Assembly: GCA_947471745.1 (NCBI GenBank)
Contig: CANJKZ010000820.1
Location: forward strand, 1,123,501-1,187,500
Direction: 5' to 3'
Source of the DNA: Closterium sp. Naga37s-1
Lineage: Eukaryota; Streptophyta; Zygnematophyceae; Desmidiales; Closteriaceae
DNA length: 64,000 nt
Shown: positions 47,353 through 58,750 of the stretch, piece after piece
How positions within the stretch are numbered: the stretch's first letter is position 1
Layout of the letters: every line of letters starts with the position of its first letter
Translations under genes and position numbers: made by a program
Notes under the pieces: model-generated
What the model was told of the DNA's origin: nothing
What the model saw: only the letters and a program-made list of their open reading frames with translations
Databases searched by the model: none

Positions 47353-47478
47353 TGTGAAGAAATGAGGAATTGATGAACTAGGAAAGAGGCGGGTACAAGT
47401 AGGAAAACCTAGAAGTGTTGTACCCCATATAGTCTACCCCACTACAGCCTACACAGACTATAGCATATACGTTTGACA
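47353..47478 (-). repeat. 5' LTR of E5
   Basis: 126 bp, TGTGAAG...TTTGACA in plus-strand reading, of the E2/E3 LTR type. Confidence 0.9.
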
Positions 47479-48985
47479 CGAAGAGAAGACACCCGAGTTG
47501 CTGCTGGTACAGTTGTAGGCCAGCTGCTGAAAGATTGGTGTTGTTTAGGACGTGCCCGGTGGGTGTAGATCGATAGGGTGTAGCGACGTAATCTGTAGGA
47601 ATTTTGAAGTGCTTAGCGAGTGACTCAGCATACTTCGATGCAGTGAGATGGATGGCGGAGGGAGTTCGCGAAACGTTTAACCCAAGAAATTGGGTTACTT
47701 CGGTGGAGATGGTTAAATCGAGAGTTTTCTTCAAATCTGCTTCGATGCGATCACCCAAGGAAACCGACGAGCTGACGTAGAGGATGTCGTCCACGTATGC
47801 CACGAGCAGTACATAACTCCCCTTCTCGTCTAGCCGATACATCCCGGGATCATGCGGCAGTTGTCTAAACCCAACCTCTGTCAGTTTTCTGTTCAAATGC
47901 TGCTGCCACAATCGCGGTGCTTGTTTGATACCGTACAGTGACTTCTTGAGCTTGCAGACACTTGGCGGGTTTGTCGGATAGGTGTGCGGAAATTCGACGT
48001 AGATTTCGGCATTGACGTCGGCGTACAGAAACGCGTTGGAAACGTCAATTTGTCACAGTGGAAGATTCTTCACAGCTGCTTCGCAGATGACGAGACGAAC
48101 ACTTGTATGTCGGCTGACCCGGGCGAAAGTTAACGTGTAGTCCACCCCATGAGTTTGGTCAAAACCGCGAACAACCCACCTTGCCTTAAATTTCTCGTGA
48201 GAACCATCAGCCTTCGTCTTCAGCCTGAAAACCCACTTTCCGGTAAGAACATTTTTATTTACGGCTTTTTCGATGGGTATGAGCTCCCAAGTCTCCCTTT
48301 TTTCCAAGGCAGCCAATTCACGATCCATGGCTTCACGCCATTTTTTGCGATGTGGCCCTGAAAGAGCCTGTCGGGCAGTTTTCGGTTCCGCGACCTCTGT
48401 AGAGTTGTGCTGTACAGCTGCTGCTAGTCACAGTATCTGTAGCCCAGTTTGATAATTAGGACTGTCATCGGTCTGACCTATGAAATTGACAGGTTCACTA
48501 TGTTCTCCACTTGCCCCCCCAATTTCGTCAGGGTCGACGCGGATGCTGCTGTCAGTTACAACTGGCATGCGACGTCGTTGGTCGTCCACGATGTAAGTAT
48601 GATGGATATCACGAACGTCCTCCGGATGAGCATCGACGAGAGGAATGAATTCCGGAAATCCGGAAGAAGTGGTTGGGATAGGTGGGTCGGGAGCAGCTTC
48701 ACGTGCACCGTCAGGGTCAGGTTCTTCGCTGGCAGCGAGTTCGGCGTCGGTGCTAGCGAATGAGCGAACACCGTGGAAAAGAGTGGCAGGGTCACGCTGC
48801 GTGGCGAGATGTTGTTCGAAGACTGGAAGTGTCAGATTTTCGTAGAAAATACAGTCACGGGCAGGAACCAGGAGGCAACTGCGATAATCCATGATATGCC
48901 AGGCAGAAAACTGTTTCTCGCTTCAGGCAGAAGAATTGTAGACAAGAGAAGATACTGGACGCGCTTCAGGTTCAATCACAGTTCG
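47479..48985 (-). mobile_element. B1 (right piece): Ty1/copia family-B RT and upstream pol
   Basis: Minus strand: TGKWVFRLKTKADGS and ARWVVRGFDQTHGVDY (RT start, about 48250-48150), AYVDDILYVSS (about 47785), FLGLNVS, QLGCLLF at the E5 junction. The 48430-48890 part is the acidic linker after integrase (RDCIFYENL). Integrase and gag are missing beyond 48985, where a plus-strand gag (B2) begins. Broken. Confidence 0.85.
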
Positions 48986-49455
48986 CCCATGTTTTGAAAC
49001 TGCAGACATCGACACCCTTTGACGGAAAGGACTTCTATACCTGGTCATTCGAGTTTGAGTGATGATGGAAGGCGCGCAGATTCTCGGATTCTTCGATGGA
49101 TCCTTGCCATACCCAACACACGGAACGCAGTACGACAAGCAACAGTACACGTATCAGTCGCTGATGGTGTATACAATTCTTCTGCGAAACATAACTCCGA
49201 ACGAGCAGCGGAACATCCGGTCTTATCGTGGATACGGCAACTCCACCGAGCTCGCGTACAACCACCTGAAGAACATGTATCAAGAAACAGACAGTGTTAA
49301 TCAAAGTCGTCTCATGGCACAGCTGACAAAAGTAGAAATGAAACCCGGCAAAAAGGGGATGGCGTATATCAGCCGTTGTCGTGGACTGCGCGACAGACTC
49401 CTTCGATGCGGAGGATCGATATCCGAAGAAGCCTTCGTGATAATTGTCATCACTG

Positions 49456-49671
49456 TGTCAGAATATGTTGTTTGTGTAGCCTGCAGTGGGGTACTCTATA
49501 GTGAGTACAGCCCCTTAGGGTTTGCTATTTGTATCCTGCTGCTTGCTAGTTCAATCATCCTTTCTCAATTCTGTTCCTACACACATTCCTAGCTCGTACT
49601 TGGCTCCTCGTTACTAGTCCTACTGTGGCCTAGGCTACTAAGCCTAGGCCGTACTCCTACTACTTCTGACA
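49456..49671 (+). repeat. 5' LTR of E8
   Basis: 216 bp. It includes the exact inverted repeat gcctaggc-tactaa-gcctaggc (about 49628-49649) and gtactc-tatagt-gagtac (about 49493-49510). Confidence 0.95.
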
Positions 49672-50620
49672 TGGTATCAGAGGGCGGCATGTCTGCCGCC
49701 TTCCTGTGTATGGGCCTACCACCCGTTTCCGCTGCCGTACTGTCCGCCGCGCGCCCCGTGGTGCGCGGCGGCGAAACCCTAATTTCTGCCCGCCGCGCGC
49801 TCGGGGCGCCTGGTGGTTTTCCCTTCCGTGGCGCCCGTCGTGGTGCCCTTGGGGGGGCCTCCGCGGTCCCCTCCCGTCGAAGCGCCCGTCGAGGCGCTCT
49901 CGGGGACCCGCGCGGCCTCCCCTCCCGTCGCCCGTCGAGACGACCTCGGGGACCCGCGCGGCCTCCCCTCCCGTCGCCCGTCGAGGCGACCTTGGGGGCC
50001 CGCGCGGCCTCCCCACCAGTCGCCCGTCGTGGCGACCACGGGGGCCGCGGTCCCCTCCCGTCGCCCGTCGAGGCGACTTCGGGGGCCGTGCGCGGCCCTC
50101 CCCGTCGCCCGTCGAGGCGACTTCGGGGGGCCCGCGCGGCGCCCTCCCCGTCGCCCGTCGAGGCGACTTCGGGGGGCCCGCGCGGCACCCTCCCCGTCGC
50201 CCGTCGAGGCGGCTCTGGGGGCTCGTCGCGGCGCCCTCCCTGGTGCCCGTCGCGGCGCCCCGGGGGGGGGCCGCGCGGCTCCCTTCTCGTCGCCCCTCGG
50301 GGCGCCCTGGGGGCCGTGCGTTTCCCCCCCCCCCCCCTTCTGCCTTTCAACTGCGGCGGCCGCCCCTGGAGCCGCCCGCCACTGCAGCAGCAGCCCCTGG
50401 AGCCGCCCGCCACTGCAGCAGCAGCCCCTGGAGCCGCCCGCCACTGCAGCAGCCGCCCCTGGAGCAGCCCGCACCTGCAGCAGCCGCCCCTGGAGCAGCC
50501 CGCACCTGCAGCAGCCGCCCCTGGAGCAGCCCGCACCTGCAGCAGCCGCCCCTGGAGCAGCCCGCACCTGCAGCAGCCGCCCCAGGACCCGCGCGAGCCG
50601 CCTCTGCAGAAGCCCGCCCC

Positions 50621-50665
<45 letters not shown>

Positions 50666-51388
50666 TGCTGCCCATTGCTCCCATTCCACCGTGCGTTCCG
50701 CGGTGGCTGGGGTGTGGGGTGGCGAGCATGGGGGTGAGAGGTGTGGGTTCTCCCCTCCTCCTTTTTCGTCTCCCACTGCTGCAGCTGCCGCTGAGGGGGG
50801 TGGAGGTGTGGGAGTCGTGGGGAGTGGCACTAGGGGGGTGATGTGGGAGTGGAGCTAGGGGTGAAGCAGGGGGTGTGTGAGAGGGGTGTGGGACTGTTGG
50901 GGGAGGTTGAGTGGAGGCTGCTGTCTTGTCGTCCGCAACACCTGTAGTCCGGGACGCACTGTCCTGGTAGCTCAGAGAGCCTGCTGCACCTGTTGCCCGT
51001 GGGTCCGTTGCTCCTGCCGCTCGTCGCAGCCGCAGAGCCTGTTACTCCTGTATTCCGGGACGCACTGTCTCGGTAGCCTCTGAGAGCCTGCTGCACCAGT
51101 CGCCCGTGGGTCCGTTGCTTCTGCCGCTCGTCGTAGCCGCAGAGCCAGTTACTCCAGTATTCCGGGGCGCTCTGTCTCGGTAGCCACTGTGTCAGCCGCC
51201 ACTGTGTCAGCCGCTTCTGTTGCCCGTGTGTCTGCAGCTTCAGTCGTCGCCTCCCATCTTCTCTCCTTTCATAGTCCCTCCTCCTCCTCACTTGCCCTCT
51301 GTGATAGCCTCTAGCTTTGCTGATAATTATGAACTATTGCTATGACTGCTCATTGTGCTGATTACACCCCACTTTGGCTATGGGGGTG

Positions 51389-51604
51389 TGTCAGAATATG
51401 TTGTTTGTGTAGCCTGCAGTGGGGTACTCTATAGTGAGTACAGCCCCTTAGGGTTTGCTATTTGTATCCTGCTGCTTGCTAGTTCAATCATCCTTTCTCA
51501 ATTCTGTTCCTACACACATTCCTAGCTCGTACTTCGCTCCTCGTTACTAGTCCTACTGTGGCCTAGGCTACTAAGCCTAGGCCGTATTCCTACTACTTCT
51601 GACA
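51389..51604 (+). repeat. 3' LTR of E8
   Basis: 216 bp, two differences by eye from the 5' copy. Confidence 0.95.
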
Positions 51605-54600
51605 CACTGGCCCCGGTCCTCATTGGCGCTCCACTCGAGCTATCCTTCGAGCTCACAGGAAGATCTCCGAAGCGGCACTCTGCGCCAAAATTCACGTTGA
51701 ACAGCAGGACATGGACCTACACGAAGAACGACACAGGAAGAGAGCGTCAGCACCAGAGTTCACGTTCCACACTCAACGGCGCTACAACAACAACAATCGA
51801 CAGAATAAACACCAAGCTCAACAATACGTACCACCGTTCTGCCATCTCTGCAAGACGCCAGGACACCCTCGCACACACTGCCCGAATCAGCAGCAGTCAA
51901 CGCCGCCGCAACGTCAACTTCGGCCCTCAAGAAGTCAAGTTGCTTCTACACAAGCGCATCCCACCAATCAAGTACAGTCCTCAACGACATCAACGACAAA
52001 ACCTGCACAAAGCGCAAGAAACATCGTAAGCTGCATGGCAAGAACAACAGACTCCTGCATCACCGGATCACCACCATACTACTCACCAGAAGAACAACTC
52101 GACGAAATCACCCCTCGTCGTGAATCATTGGAGCCGAATCCGACGTACGCAGCCATCGCCCAGAGTGAGCCATCCGGGAAAGACACCTGGTTCTTGGATA
52201 GCTGCTGCGGACAACACATGTGCTCATCGGGTCGCTTCGTTCAACGGGAACACCGACTTCAGCGCGAGGTTGTAATCACTGTCGTCAACAACCAACCTGC
52301 GCACACGACAACAAGGGATAGTTCAACTCCAGTCTCGAGAAACCAACTTTAATCCGCAGATGTCAAAGGTTCTAATCGCAGAAGGACTCGGCTATAACTT
52401 ATTCAGCGTCAGTCAACTAATGGCGAAGGGATTTCATCTCGAAGCAGACAGCACCACCCAGAAGTTCAAGCTGTACCACGGGAGAGGTGGACTCTACATC
52501 GGCAAGGCAGTCCTGAAGAACAATGTCTTCGTTCTCGACTTCGTTCCAGACCAAGGCACCGCCGACAGCGACGCCATCGTCAATTTCACCTCTTGGACAC
52601 ACCCACCAGATCTCGACCCCGGCTTCAGTCCTGGAGGCTTCTGGTACTCGCACACTATACCTGAAGCAGAACAAACAAGAGCGTTAGTGACAATTCAACA
52701 AACATCGGTAGCAGCAGAGACAACATCGGCAGCAGCAGAGACAACATCGGCAGCAGAAGAGACAACACCGACAACAGCAGAAACAACACCAGCAGCAGCA
52801 GAGACAACACCGGCAGCAGCAGAGGCAACACCGCCTACGCCTTCAACGGCACCAATCTTCGTCGACGATACTCCACCGAATCCTGCGCAGCAGTTGACTC
52901 CAACTCCACGCGAAGTTCGCAGAAGCGCCAACCTCACCGCGGGATTCTACTCCAACTCCGATCTATACAAGCGTTCACCAGGACACCGCGCCAGCAAATC
53001 CATATGGCATGCAAGGATGGGACACCCGAGCAACACAACATTAAACAACACGATAAGAGCTGGACTCCTCGACAAAGACTCACTGCCACTACACGACGGC
53101 AAAGAACTTCAACGAGTTCGCGGAACATGCTTTACCTGCCCTGAAGCCGACTTACCTCACCAGCCATTCGTCTCTCATCACAACCCGAGCGCACCTGCAT
53201 ACGCACCACTGGAGAAGGTTTACAGTGACATACTATTCAACCGTGAAGGCGGACAAGGAGCCTACAGTTACGTCATCACGTTCATCGACGCCGCCACCCG
53301 ATACGTCTGGCACCTCAACCTTCCTAGCCGCGACATGGCTTTCGAAGCCTTCGTCGCCTGGCTTCCAGTGACAGAAAGGGAATCAGGAGTAAAACTGAAA
53401 AGCTTCCAGTCGGACGGAGGAGGAGAATATCAGTCACAGCAATTCACGCAGTAGCTGGCAGAGAGAGGCATCAAGCGACTCATCTCGCTTCCCTACGCTC
53501 ATCAGCAATAAGGCGTGGCACAAAGAATGAACAGGACCCTCCAGAACACCATGCGCAAGCTGCTACGAGGCATGCGGCTACCCAACCACCAGTGGCCCGA
53601 GGCGATGAACCACACTGTCATGCTGCACAACTTGCTCTCGTCATCATCGCTCCCAAACAACGCATCACCGCATCTGCTGTGGACAGGAAAATTGGGCAGC
53701 ACAAAAATGTTACGAGTATTTGGCTGTATGGTACAGTACCGACCCCCAGCTGCACGAGCCGGCCGATTCTCCCAACGCGCACAGTGGGGACTACACCTGG
53801 GCATCGAAAAACACTACAACGCATGGAAGATTTTTTACATCCACACAAAGGAAACAGTAGCCGTACGTGATGTCATTTTCTACGAGCGACTCATAATTCA
53901 GACGTACATGGACAACCTGGAAGCAGAACGAGATGTCACGGGCGGATTTCGTGGGGACCGAGCCTTCGCTTCGGCAGCAGATGAAGCTAACTGGAACGAG
54001 CAGAACGTGGACGGAGCTTCGGAGGAAGCCGGGCCTCTTCCGTACTGCTCAGTGGACATTCCCATGAACGACGACAACCCTGTGAAAGTGCCAACGCCGT
54101 AGTCTACTACGACTTTGTCGACAACGGTTACGTTACACCCCAACCGGTCGACACCAACGTCTCTGAACGCAAATGGCCCAATTTTCTACCTGATCCAGAA
54201 GCGGGAGATGAAGCAGCTTATTCCGAGGACGCAAACCTTCCCCGCTACACACAGAGTGGGCTGCAGATTCTGGGCCTCGTCACCGCCGTCCACAAAGCAG
54301 CACCACCTAAGGAGCCTGCCACAGTTCAACAGGCTCCGGGGGGGGAGCACAGGGAAAAATGGCGCGAAGCCATGGACAGAGTGTTAAAAGCGCTGGAAGA
54401 GCGCAACACCTGGAAAATTGTACCCATCGGAGTGGCACGCAACAAAACCATTCTCACCAGAAAATGGGTCTTCCGCGTGAAAACAAAAGCCGACGGAACC
54501 ATCGACAAGTTCAAAGCACGCTGGGTCGTACGCGGCTTCGATCAAGAGCATGGACGAGACTTCACCGAAGCCTTCACGCCAGTTCGCCGACACACCTCAC

Positions 54601-55887
54601 TACAGATTCTTCTCACGATAGCCGCCATGAACCAGAAGAAGCTACGCCAAATCGACGTCGCCAACGCCTTTCTGTACGCTCCCGTCGACGCTGAGATTTT
54701 TGTCGAACAACCACACGACTCTAATGCAGACCCCAATCAAATCTGTCAGCTACTGAAATCACTGTACGGCATCAAGCAAGCTCCTAGGCTGTGGCAGCAG
54801 TATCTTCACGCCCGACTAATTCGCATCGGATTCCGCCAACTACCGCATGACCAAGGAATGTACCGACTCGCTAAAGGGACCGACTACATCCTACTCATCA
54901 TTTACGTAGACGATCTACTCTACATCGGCTCAACTAACGATATCACGACTTGGTTCGAAGGGGAGCTGCAGCGGGATCTCACGCTTACCGTCTCGTCTAC
55001 CGTGACACACTATCTGGGACTCAACATAGAAGAAGGGGAGAACGCGATCCATCTCAGCGCCGCAAAATACGCCGACACCATCGCCAAACGCTTCGGACTA
55101 ACCCCAGCTACCATCACCACGCCATATCGCTACACCGACGGAAATCGCAAGGAAGCCTCTGCTCTGCTCAAACCCACCAGTATTCGTGACTACCAACGAA
55201 AGCTAGGCTGTCTACTCTTCGCAGCCGTTACTTGCCGACCGGACCTATCTTACTCAACTAGCCAACTCGCCACCTACCTCAAAAAGCCTGAAGCACATCA
55301 CATGGCCGAACTCGACCGTGCTCTTCACTACCTCATCAGCACCCCGACAATCAGCCTAACCTACCACAAAAGCGGAACTACGACGCCCAAGCTAAACGGC
55401 TACGTGGATGCTGAGCACGCCGGCGATTCCGACATTAGGCGATTGCGCACCAGCTACATCTACCGACTTGAGCCTATTGGCCCAATCTTGTGGCAGTCGA
55501 GCAAACAAGAATTAATTGCTCTCTCCTCGGCTGAAGCAGAATACATTGCATTCTGCTCAGCCACCAAGGAAGGATTATACCTTCGCGAACTACTGGAAGA
55601 AGCGAAGCTGGCTCAGTTACCCAACTTCTCCCTGTTCTGCGACAACCAATCGGCCATCCGCATAGCGAACAAGAATGGGTTTGCGAATCGAACGAAGCAC
55701 ATCGCCCTCCGGTACTTCTTCGTGAAAGATGAAATCGAAAAGGGGAGACTCCATCCTACTGTCCTACATCGGAGATGGCAGCCGATTACTTGACCAAGAA
55801 ACTCGGAAAGCAGAAGTTCGAGTATTGCATGCTGCTGACTGGACAAAGCCACGTGATCAGCAGCGACACTCCAGAAGCAAAGGGGAG

Positions 55888-56274
55888 CGTTGGAAACAAG
55901 CAATTTAACGCTCATGTTGTGTCGAAGCAATAGACTGCAAACGAGGTGAATCAAAGCGGAGCAACGGCGAGTCAACCAAGGAGGTTGACAGAAAGTAACA
56001 GCTGGAGGTTACACGAAGGTCAAAGGTCAGTGACCCTTGACTCGACGAAATACAGCGCGACAACAAGGACAAACAACTGACTCGGTATTGAGCAGTTGCC
56101 CGAGTCGTCACTCGAACCGCAACAGCAACAACAAAACAGCTAGCTGCACCCTTTCATATTCCTTGTAATCATTTAAAAGCCTTTGTATTACCTTGCTATA
56201 ATCAATCTCTTGCTCTCACACACTAGTGCAAGCTGGTTCAACAGTTCACTAGGAACGCTTCCGCAACTACAACA
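55888..56274 (+). repeat. 3' LTR of B2
   Basis: It follows the purine tract and ends ctacaaca at 56274, about 387 bp. Assigned from the purine tract and terminal ACAACA only, because the 5' partner is missing. Confidence 0.6.
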
Positions 56275-56296
56275 TTCCTACTCAGGGTCTTAGCCT

Positions 56297-56960
56297 TGAA
56301 AGATCCTAAGGGCTTTTCTCAGCCCAACATGGTGCGGTAGATTAGGAGTTTGTCGGGGTGATTGTGGCGGAGAAATTGGAAGATTCTACTGACTGCCTTG
56401 ACCACCATCATTGGTGGCTTGTAGTGCGCACCCCGATTCACTACAATCACATGGGATTTCCTGACTCCTGAAACTTGGTGCTACTGCACGTCGACCCATG
56501 CCGCCCGCTCTAGCTTTTCCTCCTGTACATGCATCAGCCGAGCTGTTCCCACAAAGTGGATCTCCAATTTCTAGCATCCCTTGATGTGGTAACCAGCATA
56601 TGTAATAGTCCTTGTGTCGTCAATCCACTCGAGGCATTTCCGCTTCACAATCGTCCCCACCGCCGGCTTCGGGATATGCTTAATCATGCTATTTAGAAAT
56701 GAGTAGTGGTATTCCTTCGTAATCGAATCCCCGATAAAAGCAATCCGCAGCCCATCCTTCCGCCGAGCAGCCAGCTCGCAAAGCGGGCGCCCGTCGAACC
56801 TCAAAAACATCTCATCTCCCCCTGCACGCCCTCCCTCCCCACCACCACCTGCCTCCCCCCAATAACTCCAGCACACTTTTTTCGAGGCACCACCGACTCA
56901 TACTTCAGACTCTCTTGAACCTTCCACGCAGCGGCAGCAGCAGCGGGATCCCACCCCGAG
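56297..56960 (-). pseudogene. PC-esterase / trichome-birefringence-like (TBL) sequence, broken
   Basis: Minus-strand exon about 56810-56297 reads FDGRPLCELAARRKDGLRIA, FIGDSITKEYHYSFL (the GDS motif of the family), KRKCLEW, TYAGYHIKGC, then VIVVNRGAHYKPP and FLRHNHPDKLLIYRTMLG. This is the order seen in plant TBL/PC-esterase proteins, Golgi wall-polysaccharide O-acetyltransferases. Two in-frame stops (TAG after KGC, and TAG about 30 codons later) lie between the GDS half and the VNRGAH half, and the frame ends at TGA 56297-56299. The C-terminal catalytic DxxH segment is absent and B2's LTR starts 23 bp further on. An upstream piece (NSGWDPAAAAAAWKVQESL, about 56965-56880) may be the previous exon. 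Likely one locus with the GT61-like part to the right. Confidence 0.65.
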
Positions 56961-56963
56961 TTA

Positions 56964-57464
56964 GGGCGTGTCTCTTTTTTGATTTTCTGCATTTTTCCGG
57001 ACGGTTATCTTTTTTGGTACTGGACGGTCCAAATAGCGAGGAGCGGACTGTCCGAATTGCCATTTCGGAACTTTGCCCCGTCCAGATGCAATTCTGTCAC
57101 TTTTTCATGGACCATGAACTCACGAAGTACTGTAGCTTCGTAATGGGCACTGTATCGTCGTTACACAGGTCACGACATTTTCTCCGCAAAATTCGTGCGC
57201 CAATCTGATTCCATGTAGTAAAAAAATTCTCGCGAGCCAATATCTATTCAGTACTGTTGCACCGTCCGTTTGCTTTTCGAGCTGCGGAAGGTTCAAATTC
57301 TGAACCGTTATGAGGAGGGAAAAGTGACGCGACAGTTCGTACCGTTGGCGACATCGCAAGTACTATCACGAAATTGAACATGCGAAATCAACGATACCGG
57401 TAATTTCTTCGCAGTTCGGACCGTCCACGGTTTGAATCGTCGAGGGCAAAAAAGAGACACGCCC
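56964..57464. mobile_element. Harbinger/Tourist-type MITE
   Basis: About 501 bp, non-coding. Terminal inverted repeats GGGCGTGTCTCTTTTTTG (left) and its complement ending ...gagacacgccc (right) are flanked by TTA at 56961-56963 and 57465-57467. A 3-bp TTA duplication and GGG-starting TIRs are the PIF/Harbinger pattern. It splits the PC-esterase/GT61-like locus. Confidence 0.82.
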
Positions 57465-58322
57465 TTAGCTATTTTATCCACGTAGACTCCCGCAATTCCA
57501 CTGTGTCAGAGTCGCAGCTCTGCAGCTCCTTCTCCTCCCACGGTAGAACCCTAGGCGTCACGTCGTACCGCCACTCGCCGCGCTCTGTGCAACGCAGCTC
57601 ATCCAGTGCTTGAACGCCGCCAGTTCGCCTCTCTAAGGCCTAGCCAGGGATTCGTCGTCGGAAGTCGCCGAGGCTGGCTGGCACGTCCGGTGGAAAGAAG
57701 ATGCGTGGTAGCCCGGTGAACGCGTGGAGTGTAGGGTTGTTACGGATCATCGCAGTGACTGTACCGTACACCTCGTCCACGTGTCAGTGCTCCCGCATGA
57801 GCCAGTTCACCTTACTCGGATCGCAGGCAGAGAGGAAATTATGTATGCCGAGGCGGAAAGCCAGGTGGAAATGCCACATGGCAACCCGCTGATGGCCGGC
57901 GACACCGATGGAAGTGGTCATGGCGACGGTGCAAGGGAGGATCTCGGTAAGCGTGGAGTTGAAGGGCATGAAGATGAGATTCGAAAGTGCGGGTGATGTC
58001 GGGCCGATGAACAAAATTTCGCAGGAGAAGAGCTCCTTAGCTTGCATTAGTGGCACGTGCTCGTTGTATACCACTACACGTTTCATCGTGTCAACCGCCT
58101 CCTTATAATCACCTTCCGCACCAAGCGGCGAATCCGTAGAAGGAGTCCAGGTGTAGCGGGAGGTAGAGCTTCTTTGCGAAGAACAGATGCGGACGCGCTG
58201 CGGCCGCCCCTTGTGCTGACGTGGAATGTTCTGACGTGGCGTCCAGGGGGATGGAGTGCGCGACGAGATCCACTCCAAACAGTCTGTTATGCACGTGGTG
58301 TAGCATCTAGGGGAAACAGTTT

Positions 58323-58330
58323 CCGAAGGG

Positions 58331-58361
<31 letters not shown>

Positions 58362-58362
58362 T
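58323..58362. repeat. Poly-G run
   Basis: About 33 consecutive G after a short GA-rich lead, inside the GT61-like locus. Length is likely to be unreliable in assemblies. Confidence 0.9.
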
Positions 58363-58623
58363 GGTAGAAATGTTGGGGTTGGGGGAGGAAAAAGCATGGT
58401 ACCCCTCATAAGAGGTTGGGGGTGTGTTGCTCAGTGAGGTACGTGTACGTCTCATGATGGTTGTGTTGCCTCACACATGCCTCGATTCATACACCACTGC
58501 GTGCTCTGGTAAGGTAAGCCTCAATATCACACAAGATCACGCCGCCTCAATTCACGCTTAAATGAAACAGTCGCTAGGAGAGATGAATATGGTCCAAGAA
58601 ATGAATACTGCAGCGGCTTCCAT

Positions 58624-58750
58624 GACTCACCCGTAGATCGCGCGCAACAGCGGGTATCGGCGCGCACCACCTAACATTTTAGTGACTCGTTATCTGGGCC
58701 TAACACTCACCCGTCGGTCGCGCAGCAGCAGCGGGTATCGGCGCGCAGTG
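58624..58750. repeat. 78-bp spaced direct duplication
   Basis: actcacccgt.g.tcgcgc followed by cagcgggtatcggcgcgca occurs at about 58625-58666 and 58707-58747, in a gap between GT61-like pieces. Confidence 0.75.

Larger units (their letters stand above)
41624..47478 (-). mobile_element. E5: 3'-truncated Ty1/copia element (family A) inside B1
   Basis: The 5' LTR lies at 47353-47478 (126 bp) with an adjoining primer site. Reading leftward: GC-rich leader (about 47290-46620), a gag part with a duplicated segment, the variant knuckle (about 45945-45870), protease about 45540 (LDSGAS), integrase about 45100-44480 (HRLGHP, MDVWG, HSDRGGEF), repeat spacer, RT about 42590-41900 (YVDD) and the beginning of RNase H. 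There it meets B1 at about 41623, and no 3' LTR is present. About four breaks. Close relative of E3. It sits between two pieces of B1, so it inserted into B1. Confidence 0.9.
49456..51604 (+). mobile_element. E8: young non-autonomous LTR element without pol, inside B2
   Basis: LTRs of 216 bp (49456-49671, 51389-51604) differ at two positions by eye. CACTG duplications are perfect (49451-49455, 51605-51609). Primer site TGGTATCAGAG starts at 49672, and the purine tract is ttggctatgggggtg. The 1.7-kb interior has no gag, protease, integrase or RT motif. Instead it holds GC-rich tandem arrays (49830-50330, cccgtcgcccgtcgaggcga; 50350-50600, ctggagcagcccgcacctgc), a run of about 43 C (about 50622-50664) and simple spacer. 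Open frames there are on both strands and follow composition. The priming signals equal those of family A, which probably supplies the enzymes. Confidence 0.92.
48986..56274 (+). mobile_element. B2: Ty1/copia family-B element, lacking its 5' end
   Basis: Parts: gag about 48990-49455 and 51605-51830, split by E8; canonical CCHC knuckle about 51838-51880 (CHLCKTPGHPRTHC); protease region about 52190; integrase about 52990-53900 (ARMGHPSN, CxxC, QSDGGGEY); RT about 54360-55100 (RKWVFRVKTKADG, IYVDDLLYIGS); RNase H about 55390-55790 (GYVDAEHAGD, LSSAEAEY, NRTKHIALRYFFV). A purine tract (caaaggggag) at about 55878 precedes a 3' LTR of about 387 bp. No 5' LTR is seen: B2 abuts B1 head to head near 48985. 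About four to six breaks. Confidence 0.9.

Noticed and set aside
49589-50858. Long overlapping frames (340-413 codons) on both strands in E8
   Set aside because: Arg/Pro/Gly-only proteins in several frames at once are an effect of GC-rich tandem repeats; no domain or start context supports a gene.
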